Positions 35,700 through 44,609 of a stretch of 64,000 bases of DNA are shown piece after piece (position 1 is the stretch's first letter; each line of letters begins with the position of its first letter). The stretch is from Candidatus Delongbacteria bacterium. GTDB taxonomy: Bacteria; UBA4055. The stretch is from NCBI GenBank assembly GCA_003477045.1, contig DMTS01000056.1, positions 40,788-104,787 on the forward strand, read 5' to 3'. The notes under the pieces are model-generated. The model did not search any database, had not been told where the DNA came from, and saw only the letters and a list, made by a program, of their open reading frames with translations. The position numbers and the translations under genes were made by a program.

Positions 35700-37004
35700 A
35701 TGATGAAAAAAATAAAGATAATAACACTGGGCTGCGATAAGAACCTTGTTGACAGCGAAGTACTCTCGGGTCAGCTGGCGAAAAATTATCAGATTTCTCC
35801 GGATTTTACATCAGGTGAAGCTGTAATAGTAAACACCTGCGGATTCATCGGTGATGCCAAGAAACAATCTATTGAAGCAGTTATCGAAACGATCGAAGAA
35901 AAGAAAAAAGGGAATTTCAAAAAAGTTCTATTTACAGGCTGTCTGATCCAGAGGTATTTTAAAGAACTGAAAAAAGAATTTCCGGAAGCTGACGGATTTT
36001 TTAAGCTTGGCGACATAAAAGGAATGATAAGAGAACTTGGTATAAACAGAAATGTATCTGCGAACAGATTCTGCGAGCGTATAGCGCTTGAATCCGAGCA
36101 CACCGGGTATATAAAGATATCAGACGGATGCAATCACAAATGTTCATATTGCGCAATTCCCGGAATTCGGGGAAAGTATAAGTCAAGAAGCATAGATTCG
36201 ATTCTTAAAGAAGCTGAATTTCTGATAAACGGGAATGTGAACGAGATCATTCTTGTCGGCCAGGAAATATCATCATACGGAACTGATAATTATAAGAGCA
36301 ATAAGATCAACGATCTTCTTAAAGAATTGTCAGCACTCTGCGGAAAAGACAGATGGGTAAGACTTTTATATACACACCCGCCTCTTGTTACAAGGGAATT
36401 CGTCGAAACTATAGCTACTTCTGACAACATATGCAACTATATTGACTTTCCAGTTCAGCACACAGAAACTGAAATACTAAAAATGATGGGCAGGGGAGAT
36501 ACAACAGAGAAAATTTCCCAAAAAGTAAAACTTATGAGAGAAATAATTCCGGATATAATTATCAGAACTTCAATAATTACAGGTTTCCCGGGCGAAACAC
36601 CCAAGTTATTCAGCAGCATGAAAAAACATCTGAATGATCTCAGATTTGACAGGCTTGGTGTTTTTCCATATTCAAGGGAAGAGGGAACTCCTGCTTATTC
36701 AATGCCTGGCCAGATAAACTTGGGAACAGCAAAAAAAAGATCGGAAAGCATAATGAAGCAGCAGCAGGATATTTCATTAGAAAAAAACACCGCTCTAATA
36801 GGGAAAAAATTAAAAGTGCTTATCGACAGAAAGGAAAACGGTTATTCAGTAGGCAGAACTTACGGGGACGCGCCGGATGTTGATAACGAGGTAATGGTTA
36901 AAGGAGATCTGAAGGCTGGACAATTTTATATGGTGAAAATTACCGAAGCGGATGAGTATGATCTTTACGGACTGAATTTGACGGAAACAACTTTTCCGTC
37001 CTGA
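35700..37004 (+). CDS. rimO: Ribosomal protein S12 methylthiotransferase
   Basis: About 434 residues. The N-terminal MTTase domain begins KIKIITLGCDKNLVDSEVLSG, where LGCDKN marks RimO rather than MiaB. The radical SAM cluster motif is CNHKCSYC, followed by AIPGIRGKYKSR; a TRAM domain closes the protein. RimO adds a methylthio group to an Asp of ribosomal protein S12. Start at 35700 or 35703; both follow the terminator without a clear ribosome-binding site. The 3' end overlaps the convergent lipoprotein gene by 40 bp. Confidence 0.92.
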   Translation: MMKKIKIITLGCDKNLVDSEVLSGQLAKNYQISPDFTSGEAVIVNTCGFIGDAKKQSIEAVIETIEEKKKGNFKKVLFTGCLIQRYFKELKKEFPEADGFFKLGDIKGMIRELGINRNVSANRFCERIALESEHTGYIKISDGCNHKCSYCAIPGIRGKYKSRSIDSILKEAEFLINGNVNEIILVGQEISSYGTDNYKSNKINDLLKELSALCGKDRWVRLLYTHPPLVTREFVETIATSDNICNYIDFPVQHTETEILKMMGRGDTTEKISQKVKLMREIIPDIIIRTSIITGFPGETPKLFSSMKKHLNDLRFDRLGVFPYSREEGTPAYSMPGQINLGTAKKRSESIMKQQQDISLEKNTALIGKKLKVLIDRKENGYSVGRTYGDAPDVDNEVMVKGDLKAGQFYMVKITEADEYDLYGLNLTETTFPS

Positions 37005-37303
37005 ACTCTGATGAGGACTCTGTCTCCTTCATAAAATAATTCTTTGGAAATGTATTGATACACTTTACTGTCTTCAGTTCTCAAAGTAAGATTAAATCCT
37101 TCCCAGGTAATAATTTCATCATTGATGTTCTGATCTATTATTTTCGAGCCATCATCAAATTCACCTACGAGAACTCCGTTTTGCGCAACTACGGTAGCTA
37201 CCAGTGTTCTTGTGTTTGCGTCAGGTTCATGTTTTACTGATGCGCATGAAAGAACGAAAATAAAAACTGATGCCAAAAAGAATTTTATGAAAGATATTTT
37301 CAT
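36965..37303 (-). CDS. Small lipoprotein of unknown function
   Basis: A 112-residue protein with a lipoprotein signal (FIFVLSCASV). The mature part is strand-rich (TLVATVVAQNGVLVGEF, TLRTEDSKVYQYIS, VLIRVQDGKVVSV) and resembles small outer-membrane lipoproteins in style, but I cannot name a family. GGAGAATTATC precedes the ATG. Its last 40 bp run antisense to the end of rimO. Confidence 0.65.
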   Translation of the reverse strand: MKISFIKFFLASVFIFVLSCASVKHEPDANTRTLVATVVAQNGVLVGEFDDGSKIIDQNINDEIITWEGFNLTLRTEDSKVYQYISKELFYEGDRVLIRVQDGKVVSVKFSP

Positions 37304-37356
37304 GATAATTCTCCATCTATTAATAAATTTTAAATTTAAAAGTTAAAAAATTCATG

Positions 37357-37431
37357 TCGGGATGGCGAGATTTGAACTCGCGACCCTTTGCCCCCCAGAC
37401 AAATACGCTAACCGGGCTGCGCTACATCCCG
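37357..37431 (-). tRNA. tRNA-Pro, anticodon GGG
   Basis: Acceptor stem CGGGATG/CATCCCG, D-arm GTAGCGCAGCCCGGTTAGCG, anticodon stem TTTGT/GCAAA with loop CTGGGGG (anticodon GGG), and T-arm GCGAGTTCAAATCTCGC. The 3' end reads CCCG then ACA, so CCA is not encoded. It reads CCC (and by wobble CCU). Confidence 0.95.
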
Positions 37432-37475
37432 AACACTGAATACGATCAAGGATCAATAGATTATGTCAATCTGTG

Positions 37476-37550
37476 TCGGGGTGAGAAGATTTGAACTTCC
37501 GACTTTTACGTCCCGAACGTAACGCGCTAACCGGACTGCGCTACACCCCG
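37476..37550 (-). tRNA. tRNA-Pro, anticodon CGG
   Basis: Acceptor stem CGGGGTG/CACCCCG, D-arm GTAGCGCAGTCCGGTTAGCG, anticodon stem TTACG/CGTAA with loop TTCGGGA (anticodon CGG), and T-arm GGAAGTTCAAATCTTC. The 3' CCA is not encoded. It reads CCG. It lies 44 bp upstream (on the minus strand) of the GGG isoacceptor and is probably co-transcribed with it. Confidence 0.95.
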
Positions 37551-37685
37551 AATTTGAACAGGGTGTAATTTAAGGAATAATCGTCTTATATTCAAGGGAA
37601 AAAAGCAATTATTTGCATCAGGCGATTTGCTTTGCTATTCACGGTTTAGTTTTTTATATTTAAAGTCAAATTATTCAGGATCATA

Positions 37686-38672
37686 ATGTTTGTAGATTAT
37701 GTAAATATAACAGTCAGTTCAGGTGACGGCGGTCACGGCAAAGTGGCTTTTCGAAGAGAAAAGTTTATTCCGAAAGGAACTCCCAACGGCGGGGACGGCG
37801 GAAGGGGCGGGGACATTATTTTTGTTGGCGACAGAAATATGAACACGCTTCTTGATTTCACTCTTAACAGAAAGTTCATAGCGGAAAACGGTCAGAACGG
37901 TGGTATGAACGATATGAGCGGTAGAAATGGAAGATCGGTAATCATCAAAGTGCCCTTGGGAACCGTTATATCCGATAAAATAACAAACGAAATTTACCTT
38001 GACATCGCAGACGATAAGAAGGAATACAAACTGCTTGAAGGCGGAAAAGGCGGATGGGGGAATGCGCATTTTAAAACTTCGACGCGGCAGGCTCCCATGT
38101 ATGCACAACCGGGTATTGCGGGAATTGAAAGACAGCTCAATCTGGAATTGAAAGTAATAGCCGATGTTGGACTTGTCGGATATCCGAATGCGGGAAAATC
38201 CACTCTTCTGTCCGTCATGTCTAATGCCAGACCGAAGATTGCGGACTATCCGTTTACCACTTTATTTCCGAATCTTGGGATTGTTAAGTACGGAAATTAC
38301 AGGAGTTTTGTAATGGCTGACATTCCGGGGCTGATCAAAGGGGCCAGTGAGGGTAAGGGCCTGGGTTTAAGGTTCTTAAGGCATATTGAAAGAACTAAAA
38401 TATTGATATATCTGATAAACTCAAATTCAGAAGATTACAAGAAGGACTTTAAAGTTCTGCAAAATGAACTTTTTACTTATAGCGATGCTATGAGAGAAAA
38501 GCCTTTTATAAAAATTCTTTCCAAAAAGGATCTTCTCGAAAAGAAATACAGAGGCAAATTTTTTGACCATGAGATATCTTCCTTCACGCTTGAAGGTCTC
38601 GAAGAGCTTAAACTTTTAATAGCTGAAAAACTCAAAGAAATAGAAAAACCTCTTGAAATCTGGGAAAAATAA
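37686..38672 (+). CDS. obgE: Obg-family GTPase
   Basis: A 328-residue GTPase linked to large ribosomal subunit assembly. The glycine-rich Obg fold covers about 1-158 (GGDGGRGGDIIFVGD, ENGQNGGMNDMSGRNG), then the G1 loop GYPNAGKS at 165-172, switch I DYPFTTLFPNLG and G3 DIPGLIKGASEGKGLG. The extra C-terminal domain of some Obg proteins is missing, as in many short forms. It begins divergently from the tRNA-Pro genes. Confidence 0.97.
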   Translation: MFVDYVNITVSSGDGGHGKVAFRREKFIPKGTPNGGDGGRGGDIIFVGDRNMNTLLDFTLNRKFIAENGQNGGMNDMSGRNGRSVIIKVPLGTVISDKITNEIYLDIADDKKEYKLLEGGKGGWGNAHFKTSTRQAPMYAQPGIAGIERQLNLELKVIADVGLVGYPNAGKSTLLSVMSNARPKIADYPFTTLFPNLGIVKYGNYRSFVMADIPGLIKGASEGKGLGLRFLRHIERTKILIYLINSNSEDYKKDFKVLQNELFTYSDAMREKPFIKILSKKDLLEKKYRGKFFDHEISSFTLEGLEELKLLIAEKLKEIEKPLEIWEK

Positions 38673-38734
38673 AAGCTTAAAAATATAAAAAAAATAGTTG
38701 AGGGTCACTAGATGACACTCAGCGTTGTTTATTT

Positions 38735-38755
38735 TCTCCTTAAAATAAAAGGAGG
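38735..38755 (+). promoter_or_regulatory. Hairpin that buries the dprA ribosome-binding site
   Basis: TCTCCTT (38735-38741) can pair with AAGGAGG (38749-38755) across a 7-nt A-rich loop. The second arm is the Shine-Dalgarno sequence of dprA, whose GTG starts at 38763. Six Watson-Crick pairs and one G-U pair. This could lower or regulate translation. Confidence 0.55.
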
Positions 38756-38762
38756 ATAACAG

Positions 38763-39887
38763 GTGTACGAAAATTTTAAAGAATTATTAAGGCTGGAAAG
38801 GATAAAACATGTAACTTCGTTTTCAAAAATTAAATTGCTGGAAAAATACTATACTGCCGAATTGAGCCGTCAGATAAGCGATGAAGAATTGTGCATTATG
38901 GGGGTATCGCGAAACGGGATAGCAAATTTACGGTCAGCTGTATTTTCAGACGATATTTTTAACATTCAGGTTGAAAAGCTGATTTCTTTTGACAACAAAG
39001 TAAAACTGATAACGGTTCTGGATAAAGATTACCCTTCAAATCTGAAAAACATTTATGATCCTCCCCCGTATCTGTTTTACGAAGGAACATTATCTGCATC
39101 TGACGATGTATCTATAGCTGTTGTCGGATCAAGATCGCTATCGAGATCAGGTATTTACACTGTAAAAAAGCTTTCCAGAGAGCTAGCCCTTACAGGATTT
39201 GTGATAGTAAGCGGGCTTGCAATGGGAGCAGATACTGTAGCTCACATGGGGGCTCTTGAAGTTAATAAAAGAACTGTTTCAGTGCTTGGTTCAGGTATAG
39301 ATCAGGATGTAAGTGTCAGCAGCCGTTCAACCAGAAGAAAAATAATCGAAGGCGGAGGGGCGGTTTATTCACCGTTTTTAATAGGAACTGAACCCGCAAA
39401 ATATACATTTCCTGCCAGAAACAGAATTATCAGCGGTATAAGTCTGGGTGTTGTTATAGGAGAAGCCAAAAGCGATTCAGGGTCTCTAATCACGGCTAAT
39501 TTTGCTCTTGAACAGGGCAAAGAAGTATTTGCTGTGCCGAATGAGATATTTAACCCCAAATATGAAGGCGGTAATAACCTGATCAAAACAGGGCAGGCAA
39601 AGCTGATCACCTGCGCGGAAGATGTGACCGATGAGTTTCCGGACAGGATAAGAAATCTTTTATCTGTTGAATTTAAGAGAATTGATGAAGCACAAAAATT
39701 TTCTTTTTCTGATGAAACTGAAGAGAAAATTTATAACCTTCTTATGGAGAAAAAAATGAACATTGACGAAATAAGCGAAGAAACCGGTGTTGATACAGGG
39801 ACTCTTATGGGAAAGCTGTTTCTTCTAGAAATGAATAAAATGATAAATAGAGAACCGAATAATTATTTCTCGATTTCAAGGAAATAA
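38763..39887 (+). CDS. dprA: DNA-processing protein DprA
   Basis: A 374-residue protein that loads RecA on incoming single-stranded DNA in natural transformation. An N-terminal helical domain is followed by the Rossmann-like core (YPSNLKNIYDPPPYLFYEG, AVVGSRSLSRSG, VSGLAMGADTVAHMGAL, FPARNRIISG, EAKSDSGSLITANFALEQ) and a C-terminal winged-helix Dpr domain (about 315-374). GTG start at 38763. The AGGAGG ribosome-binding site is held in a hairpin. No other competence gene is in the window. Confidence 0.95.
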   Translation: MYENFKELLRLERIKHVTSFSKIKLLEKYYTAELSRQISDEELCIMGVSRNGIANLRSAVFSDDIFNIQVEKLISFDNKVKLITVLDKDYPSNLKNIYDPPPYLFYEGTLSASDDVSIAVVGSRSLSRSGIYTVKKLSRELALTGFVIVSGLAMGADTVAHMGALEVNKRTVSVLGSGIDQDVSVSSRSTRRKIIEGGGAVYSPFLIGTEPAKYTFPARNRIISGISLGVVIGEAKSDSGSLITANFALEQGKEVFAVPNEIFNPKYEGGNNLIKTGQAKLITCAEDVTDEFPDRIRNLLSVEFKRIDEAQKFSFSDETEEKIYNLLMEKKMNIDEISEETGVDTGTLMGKLFLLEMNKMINREPNNYFSISRK

Positions 39888-39903
39888 TCGTTACTGATTA
39901 GAC

Positions 39904-39932
39904 TTGATTTTAACAGGTTATATATATAACTT
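39904..39932 (+). promoter_or_regulatory. Promoter candidate for queC
   Basis: TTGATT (39904-39909), 17-bp spacer, TAACTT (39927-39932), in the gap between dprA and queC. The -10 element is weak. Confidence 0.35.
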
Positions 39933-39962
39933 TATCCTGAATGTAAATTTCGGGAGGCGGTA

Positions 39963-40637
39963 CTGAAAAAAGCGGTTGTTCTTCTATCGGGAGGTCTTGA
40001 TTCGACGACCTGTTTGGCAATAGCTAAAAATCAAGGATTTGAGATACATGCGCTTTCTTTCGATTACGGGCAGAAACATGCATGCGAGCTAAAGTATGCA
40101 AGATTCAATGCCAGAAAATTCAAGGCAGAAGAACACAGGATCGTTAAGCTTGACAGAAAATTTTTCTTAAATTCAGCTCTGACCGATAAAAATATCGAAG
40201 TCAAAAAAGGCAGCTATTCCGAAAAAGAAATACCTCTTACTTATGTGCCGGCAAGAAATACCGTTTTTCTGAGTTATGCCCTTGCTTATGTGGAGACTAT
40301 AAAAGCAGAACATATTTTCATCGGGGTAAACAGCATTGATTATTCAGGATATCCCGACTGCAGGCCGGAGTTTATTTCCGCATACGAAAAAATGGCTAAT
40401 CTTGCGCTGAAAGAAGTTGTTGAAAAAAAAATGAAAATCATAATTGAAACGCCTCTGATGTTTCTCACAAAATCAGAAATAATCATTATCGGAAAAAAAC
40501 TCGGAATAGATTATTCAAAGACGATATCATGTTATGACCCTGTTGACGGAAAAGCTTGCGGGCATTGCGACAGCTGTCTTTTAAGAAAAAGGGGTTTTGA
40601 AGGTTCGGGATATAAAGACGAGACAGTTTATGTTTAA
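39963..40637 (+). CDS. queC: 7-cyano-7-deazaguanine synthase with apparent CTG start
   Basis: About 224 residues. QueC makes preQ0 for queuosine. The PP-loop SGGLDST is at residues 9-15 if translation starts at CTG 39963; the zinc cysteines are C190, C199, C202 and C205 (CGHCDSC). No ATG, GTG or TTG lies in frame between the stop at 39927 and the PP-loop; the first standard start (TTG 40014) would delete the loop. A GGGAGG ribosome-binding site sits 5 nt before the CTG. The length fits QueC (about 220-230). The other queuosine genes are not here. Confidence 0.93.
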   Translation: MKKAVVLLSGGLDSTTCLAIAKNQGFEIHALSFDYGQKHACELKYARFNARKFKAEEHRIVKLDRKFFLNSALTDKNIEVKKGSYSEKEIPLTYVPARNTVFLSYALAYVETIKAEHIFIGVNSIDYSGYPDCRPEFISAYEKMANLALKEVVEKKMKIIIETPLMFLTKSEIIIIGKKLGIDYSKTISCYDPVDGKACGHCDSCLLRKRGFEGSGYKDETVYV

Positions 40638-40649
40638 GAAAAGAGACAG

Positions 40650-41564
40650 ATGAAAAGATCGGTCGTAGCTTTATTAATAATATTTTTTTTCGGAGCTTTA
40701 TCCGCAGAACTCAGATACACAAAGAAAACGGATTTTACAAAGAACTTCACTTCAAAATACAAAGATTATAAAGCTGTCATTCTCGTTGACCTTACGAACG
40801 GGCAAATCCTTTACGAAAAGAACGCTTATGATAAACTTGAAATAGCATCTCTTACAAAGATGATGTCTATTTTATTGGTCGTTGAAGCTATCCGCGATAA
40901 GAAATTCAGTCTGAAAGATATTGTAACAGCTTCAAGAGCGGCATCGAAGATGGGCGGCACACAGATATTTTTGAGCGAGAATGAAAAGATGTCCGTCGAA
41001 GATCTGCTTAAATCCGCTATCATGAAATCAGCAAATGATGCTATGTTCGCACTTGCCGAAAAAGTCAGCGGTCCGGGAAAAGTTGACCTCTTTGTCGATA
41101 GGATGAACAAAAGAGCGAAAGAGCTTAAACTTACTCAGTCAGAATTTAATTATATTCACGGACTTCCGCCTTCAAGAAAAGACAGAAAAAAAGGTATGCA
41201 GGGGAATATGTCGTCATGTTATGATCTGGCTGTGCTCGCCGAAGAGCTGATCAAATTTCCTGTCGTCATGAAGTACAGTTCTACATGGATGGATACGATC
41301 AGGACAGGCAAGAACATGTTCCAGCTCAGGAATACAAGCAAGCTTATTAGAGACTATAAGTATTTTGACGGACTTAAGACCGGATTTTACTGGAAGGCCG
41401 GTTTCTGCATAGTAGCTACAGCAAAAAAGGACGGCATCAGAATGGTTGCCGTAGTCTTGGGTTCCAAAACATCACGCAGCGGCAGGAATAAGTATATCAA
41501 TTCACTTGTTACATGGGGATTTGATGAAGTTTCAAAGCAGAAAATTACTGAAATTAAGAAATAA
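40650..41564 (+). CDS. dacA: D-alanyl-D-alanine carboxypeptidase (PBP5/6-type)
   Basis: A 304-residue exported penicillin-binding protein that trims pentapeptides of peptidoglycan. Signal peptide at 1-19; SxxK is S67-LTK at 67-70, SxN is SAN at 127-129 and KTG lies in DGLKTGFYW near residue 245. The protein ends soon after the catalytic domain, without the long C-terminal domain and amphipathic anchor of E. coli PBP5. Its end overlaps the convergent radical SAM gene by 11 bp. Confidence 0.93.
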   Translation: MKRSVVALLIIFFFGALSAELRYTKKTDFTKNFTSKYKDYKAVILVDLTNGQILYEKNAYDKLEIASLTKMMSILLVVEAIRDKKFSLKDIVTASRAASKMGGTQIFLSENEKMSVEDLLKSAIMKSANDAMFALAEKVSGPGKVDLFVDRMNKRAKELKLTQSEFNYIHGLPPSRKDRKKGMQGNMSSCYDLAVLAEELIKFPVVMKYSSTWMDTIRTGKNMFQLRNTSKLIRDYKYFDGLKTGFYWKAGFCIVATAKKDGIRMVAVVLGSKTSRSGRNKYINSLVTWGFDEVSKQKITEIKK

Positions 41565-42465
41565 CATTTTTAGACTGATAAATTCCCTGCTTATCCATAT
41601 ACTCAAATAATTTATGCTTAAATTCTTCGTTGATAAACCCCCATTTCGGCGCAATAAGCTGATCTGAATGAGCTCGTGAAATTATCCTTTGTATTACGAT
41701 AGACCGGTCAAGATACGATACCGCATTTGAGAATAATTCGATATATTTGTCAGCCGTCAGCGGAGTATATTTACCGTCAGCATACATTCTTTCAAGCTCA
41801 GTTCGCTTAACAACCTGAAGATGATGAATCTTAACATAGTCAGGCTTGATTCGATTTATTTCACGAAATGTATCATAGATCATTTCGTCAGTCTCGCCGG
41901 GCAGTCCGATTATCAGATGTACTCCGATAAGAAAATCTGTGTTTTCACGGATCATTTTAAACGCTTTCATGAAAGAGGCATAAAGATGACCGCGGTTTAT
42001 AGTTTTCAAAGTTTCATCATGCACGGACTGCAATCCGAGTTCAAGCCAGACCTCTTTGTCTTTTGCGACCGTTTTCAGCATATCAAGAAGTTCGGGATAA
42101 ATGCTGTCGGGTCTTGTTGAAAGAGCCAGAATTTTTATTTCAGGATAGCTTAGCGCTGTCTCAAATGATTCGCTAAGATAATTGATCTCGCCGTAAGTTG
42201 AAGTATTATCCTGAAAATAAGCTATGAAAGAATCTGTCGGATATTTCCGCTTCACATAAGGAAACCCCTGCTCCATCTGCTCCTTTACCGTCACCGCCCC
42301 TTTGATCGTCTGAGGGATGAACGAATCCTTATTACAGAAAATGCATGGCGGGTCATTCGGGCAGGGCGTATGCAGAGTCAGCCCGATCTTCCCAAGTTTT
42401 TTGCCGTATTTCACCTTCATGAAAGAAAGTATATCGGAATAGTAATATTTTGAATGTTTTTCCAC
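41554..42465 (-). CDS. Radical SAM protein, YhcC/TIGR01212 type
   Basis: A 303-residue Elp3-like radical SAM protein. The cluster cysteines are in TPCPNDPPCIFC, with the wider spacing CX6-8CX2C typical of this subfamily. YFQDNTSTYG, ALSTRPDSI, ELGLQSVHDETLKTINRGH and LIIGLPGETDEMI match the family. The true reaction is not known to me with certainty; the group has been linked to tRNA or sulfur modification. It converges on dacA. Confidence 0.88.
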   Translation of the reverse strand: MEKHSKYYYSDILSFMKVKYGKKLGKIGLTLHTPCPNDPPCIFCNKDSFIPQTIKGAVTVKEQMEQGFPYVKRKYPTDSFIAYFQDNTSTYGEINYLSESFETALSYPEIKILALSTRPDSIYPELLDMLKTVAKDKEVWLELGLQSVHDETLKTINRGHLYASFMKAFKMIRENTDFLIGVHLIIGLPGETDEMIYDTFREINRIKPDYVKIHHLQVVKRTELERMYADGKYTPLTADKYIELFSNAVSYLDRSIVIQRIISRAHSDQLIAPKWGFINEEFKHKLFEYMDKQGIYQSKNVIS

Positions 42466-42522
42466 AGGAGGAAATATAAGAAATAAAAACAGCTTTTAAT
42501 TCAAAAACTTTTAATAATTTTC

Positions 42523-42551
42523 TTGATAATTTCAATATAAAATCATAATAT
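42523..42551 (+). promoter_or_regulatory. Sigma-70-like promoter for the 42583 gene
   Basis: TTGATA (42523-42528), 17-bp spacer, TAATAT (42546-42551), 31 bp before the start at 42583. Confidence 0.55.
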
Positions 42552-42582
42552 TAATAGTTAAAGTAATATAAGGCGGACCCGC

Positions 42583-43746
42583 ATGTTTTACAAACCTAAT
42601 TACGAAGGCGGCAGCATCGTGAACCTGATGAGCTCTATAACGAAATGTTTCGGGCTGAAATCTGATTACAGCGAACTAATTCTGCTTCCGAGTGAAGAGC
42701 TTAAAGGTTATAAAAATATAATTAACATTGTGATAGACGGACTCGGGTATAATTATCTGATGAGTAGAAGAAAGAATTTTTTAAAAGACCATACTGTCGG
42801 AAAAATTACTTCAGTCTTTCCTTCCACCACTTCGGCATGTATAACAAGTTTCGCGACAGGATTAGCGCCTAAAGAACATGGGGTGACCGGATGGTTCGTC
42901 AGGCTGAAGCATGGAAAACACGACATTCCTTCTACAATTCTGCTTTTTAATGACAGAAGAAATGAAGAACCTCTTATCAACAGGGGAATAAAGCCCGAGG
43001 ATATTTTTATTGACTACAGGCTGTCTAAGCAGATAAAAGACCTGAAAGTTGTTCTACCCGATTCGATAAAAGATTCGGTTTATACAAGCTACCTTCTGGC
43101 AGATTCCAATAAGATCGGATACAAAGGCCTTGAGGATTTTTACAGAAAGACAGCTGAAGCGGTCATATCGAACAAAAAGGGAAAAAATTACATTTACGGA
43201 TACCTGCCGGATTTCGATGCTGTCCTGCATAAAACCGGGACTGATTCGAAAGATCTTGCAAAACTTTTCAGTGCTATTTCAAAGCAGACAGAAAAATTCG
43301 TTCAGGAAATTTTTGGAACTAATTCGATAGTGATAATTACAGCTGATCACGGTCTGATCGACGGCGACGAAGATAAGAGATTAAGCATGAACGACCTGCC
43401 TGAAATAAACAAAATGCTTGAATTTCCGCTTTGCGGAGAACCAAGGGCGGCTTACTGCTATGTGAAAAAAGCTTATAAAAAAGAATTCAGAAAAATAGTT
43501 GAGGAAAAGATCGGCCACGCTGTAAGAGTCTTTTCAAGAGAACAGCTTATAAAGGGAAATTATTACGGTTTGTTCGAACCTAATGCGGATCTCGAAAGCA
43601 GAACAGGAGATTTTGTCCTTATATGCAAAGAAAATTATGTAATAAAGGATTTCCTTCCGAACGAAAAAGTGAAATATCACACGGCGGATCACGGAGGACT
43701 GAGCGCAGACGAGTTATTTGTGCCTTTGATTGTCTGTAGAGTATAA
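42583..43746 (+). CDS. Alkaline-phosphatase-superfamily phosphodiesterase
   Basis: A 387-residue protein of the type I phosphodiesterase/nucleotide pyrophosphatase family. Metal and nucleophile sites: VIDGLGYNYL (about 48-57), SVFPSTTSAC with the probable Thr nucleophile (about 77-86), DFDAVLHKTG, ITADHGLIDGD and HTADHGGLS. No signal peptide is seen. The substrate is unknown. It starts a co-directional run with nadC. Confidence 0.87.
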   Translation: MFYKPNYEGGSIVNLMSSITKCFGLKSDYSELILLPSEELKGYKNIINIVIDGLGYNYLMSRRKNFLKDHTVGKITSVFPSTTSACITSFATGLAPKEHGVTGWFVRLKHGKHDIPSTILLFNDRRNEEPLINRGIKPEDIFIDYRLSKQIKDLKVVLPDSIKDSVYTSYLLADSNKIGYKGLEDFYRKTAEAVISNKKGKNYIYGYLPDFDAVLHKTGTDSKDLAKLFSAISKQTEKFVQEIFGTNSIVIITADHGLIDGDEDKRLSMNDLPEINKMLEFPLCGEPRAAYCYVKKAYKKEFRKIVEEKIGHAVRVFSREQLIKGNYYGLFEPNADLESRTGDFVLICKENYVIKDFLPNEKVKYHTADHGGLSADELFVPLIVCRV

Positions 43747-43762
43747 ATTTACGGAGTAAATT

Positions 43763-44602
43763 ATGAAAATGATCTATGTTCCTCTGATCAAAAAAGCTTT
43801 AAAAGAAGATCTTGGGAAAAATGGCGACATAACAACAGATTCGATCATTCCGGAAAAGCAGAAGGGGAAAGCTGTATTAAAAGCTAAATCGAATGGTATC
43901 CTATGCGGGCTTGAAGTGTTTGAAGATACATTTTTTTATGTGGATAAAGACCTTAAGATAGAAACATTTTTTAAAGACGGTAATAGGCTGGAAAAGGGAG
44001 ATGTAGTAGCCGTAATTAAGGGAAGGCTGAATTCGATATTAAAAGCCGAAAGAACTGCTCTTAATTTCATACAGAGAATGTCAGGCATATCAACTGCGGC
44101 GGATCAGTTCGTGAGTGCTGTGTCAGGCACGAACGCAACAATTCTCGATACCAGAAAGACCTTACCGGGATTCAGGATTCTCGATAAATATGCGGTCAAA
44201 ACCGGAGGGGCAAAAAATCACAGGATGGGACTTTTTGATATGTTTTTGATCAAAGATAATCATATATCTGCGGCGGGAAGCGTGACCAAAGCTATTGAAA
44301 AAGCTTTAAAATTCAAAAAAGATAATAAATTGAAAGCCAAGATCGAAGTAGAGATTAAAAATATTACTGAATTTAAAGAAGCGCTTGCGCTTGAAGTTGA
44401 CTGGATCATGCTTGATAATATGAAAACTGATGAGATCAAAAAATGCGTGAGTTTGAATAAAGGAAAAAAGAAGCTTGAAGTATCGGGGAATGTCACGTTA
44501 GATACAGTCAGGAAACTTGCCGAGACCGGCGTGGATTACATTTCATCAGGATCGCTCACGCACAGCGTAAAAGCGCTGGATCTGAGTCTTCTGGTAGAAT
44601 AG
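43763..44602 (+). CDS. nadC: Nicotinate-nucleotide pyrophosphorylase (carboxylating)
   Basis: A 279-residue quinolinate phosphoribosyltransferase of NAD synthesis. EDLGKNGDITTDSIIP at the N-terminus, ERTALNFIQRMSGIST, TRKTLPGFRILDKYAVKTGG, NHRMGLFDMFLIKDNHI and the late SSGSLTHS phosphate-binding loop are all present. It follows the phosphodiesterase by 16 bp. Other nad genes are not in the window. Confidence 0.96.
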   Translation: MKMIYVPLIKKALKEDLGKNGDITTDSIIPEKQKGKAVLKAKSNGILCGLEVFEDTFFYVDKDLKIETFFKDGNRLEKGDVVAVIKGRLNSILKAERTALNFIQRMSGISTAADQFVSAVSGTNATILDTRKTLPGFRILDKYAVKTGGAKNHRMGLFDMFLIKDNHISAAGSVTKAIEKALKFKKDNKLKAKIEVEIKNITEFKEALALEVDWIMLDNMKTDEIKKCVSLNKGKKKLEVSGNVTLDTVRKLAETGVDYISSGSLTHSVKALDLSLLVE

Positions 44603-44609
44603 GAGAGAA

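Noticed and set aside
40014..40637. queC starting at TTG 40014
   Set aside because: It would remove the PP-loop SGGLDST and has no ribosome-binding site at the right distance; CTG 39963 explains both.
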